Shown here: in pieces, positions 4,972 to 5,115 of the stretch
Position numbering within the stretch: position 1 is the first letter of the stretch
Layout of the letters: every line of letters starts with the position of its first letter
Assembly (NCBI GenBank): GCA_001768125.1
Contig: MENB01000156.1
Location: 5,378 to 10,492 of the forward strand
Origin: Armatimonadetes bacterium RBG_19FT_COMBO_69_19
Lineage (GTDB): Bacteria > Sysuimicrobiota > Sysuimicrobiia > Sysuimicrobiales > Kaftiobacteriaceae
DNA: 5,115 bases
Direction of reading: 5' to 3'
Translations under genes and position numbers: made by a program
Notes under the pieces: generated by a model
The model's database searches: none
What the model was told of the DNA's origin: nothing
Seen by the model: only the letters and a program-made list of their open reading frames with translations

Positions 4972-5115
4972 ATGGCAGCCACTCATGGCGTCGAGATCCG
5001 TGGGAGCAAGGTCGAAGGCGCTGAGCGCATCCTGACCCCGGAGGCGCTGCGCTTCGTCGCGGATCTGCAGCGGGAGTTCAACGCGACCCGGGAGCGGCTG
5101 CTCCGGCGGCGCCGG
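4972..5115 (+). CDS. aceB: Malate synthase A, N-terminus only (partial)
   Basis: Forty-eight codons run to the window edge without a stop. After the Met, the text VEIRGSKVEGAERILTPEAL followed by RFVADLQREFNATRERLL matches the characteristic start of the glyoxylate-cycle malate synthase A family (VEIRGPV..GAEEILTPEALAFVAELHRRF type, about 530 residues in full). The enzyme condenses glyoxylate with acetyl-CoA to malate in the cytoplasm. The catalytic residues lie far downstream and are not visible here. ATG 4972 is supported by a purine-rich ribosome binding site and by the family N-terminus. It is likely the third gene of the pruA operon. The assignment rests on the N-terminal stretch alone, but that stretch is distinctive. 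Confidence 0.82.
   Translation, partial: MAATHGVEIRGSKVEGAERILTPEALRFVADLQREFNATRERLLRRRR

Noticed and set aside
3814..4986. Minus-strand 390-residue open frame opposite the sulfite-oxidase-type gene
   Set aside because: It is a high-GC shadow with an Arg- and Asp-rich composition and no domain; the plus-strand gene is unambiguous.
1..5115. Search for CRISPR arrays, insertion sequences, integrase, toxin-antitoxin or defence genes, riboswitches
   Set aside because: No regularly spaced repeats, terminal inverted repeats, transposase or integrase motifs, small paired ORFs with ribosome binding sites, or recognisable riboswitch cores were seen.

Overview
The window is GC-rich bacterial DNA with strong G/C preference at third codon positions. 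The visible proteins are: a probable beta-barrel C-terminus, a HAD phosphatase, a ZIP metal transporter, a Thermus-type P5C dehydrogenase, a heme-free sulfite-oxidase-type molybdoenzyme and the start of malate synthase A. They fit an aerobic, heterotrophic, probably diderm bacterium from a poorly cultured high-GC lineage. I cannot place it to phylum from this window. The diderm reading rests only on a short beta-rich C-terminus that ends in Phe.

Layout. (1) Bases 1-110, + strand: the last 35 codons of a probable outer-membrane beta-barrel protein. It converges with the next pair across a 13-base junction that carries an 11-bp direct repeat. (2) 124-1469, - strand: a two-gene unit, ZIP transporter then HAD phosphatase, with only 5 bases between stop and GTG start. 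(3) 1470-2314: a region without intact protein genes, centred on a tRNA-Ser(UGA) gene at 1881-1971. The tRNA has a clear TATAAT box in front and a terminator-like hairpin behind. On both sides lies what I read as decayed coding sequence: an alpha/beta-hydrolase relic on the left and a metallophosphoesterase relic on the right, each split between frames with its middle missing. (4) 2315-5115, + strand: L-glutamate gamma-semialdehyde (P5C) dehydrogenase, a sulfite-oxidase-type enzyme whose GTG start overlaps the previous stop (GTGA), and 27 bases later the start of malate synthase A. This looks like one operon.

How the genes fit together. P5C dehydrogenase feeds proline/arginine carbon into glutamate, and malate synthase condenses glyoxylate with acetyl-CoA, so both replenish central metabolism. 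The molybdoenzyme between them probably oxidises sulfite from sulfur compounds, or a related substrate, in the cytoplasm, because no export signal is visible. The P5C dehydrogenase promoter is unusual: its TATAAT box sits exactly 6 bases before the ATG, which predicts a leaderless mRNA.

I see no CRISPR array, transposase, phage gene, toxin-antitoxin pair or defence system, and nothing that amounts to a new biological system. The most informative signals are the paired gene relics around the tRNA, the leaderless-type promoter, and the coupling of P5C dehydrogenase to a cytosolic sulfite-oxidase-like enzyme.
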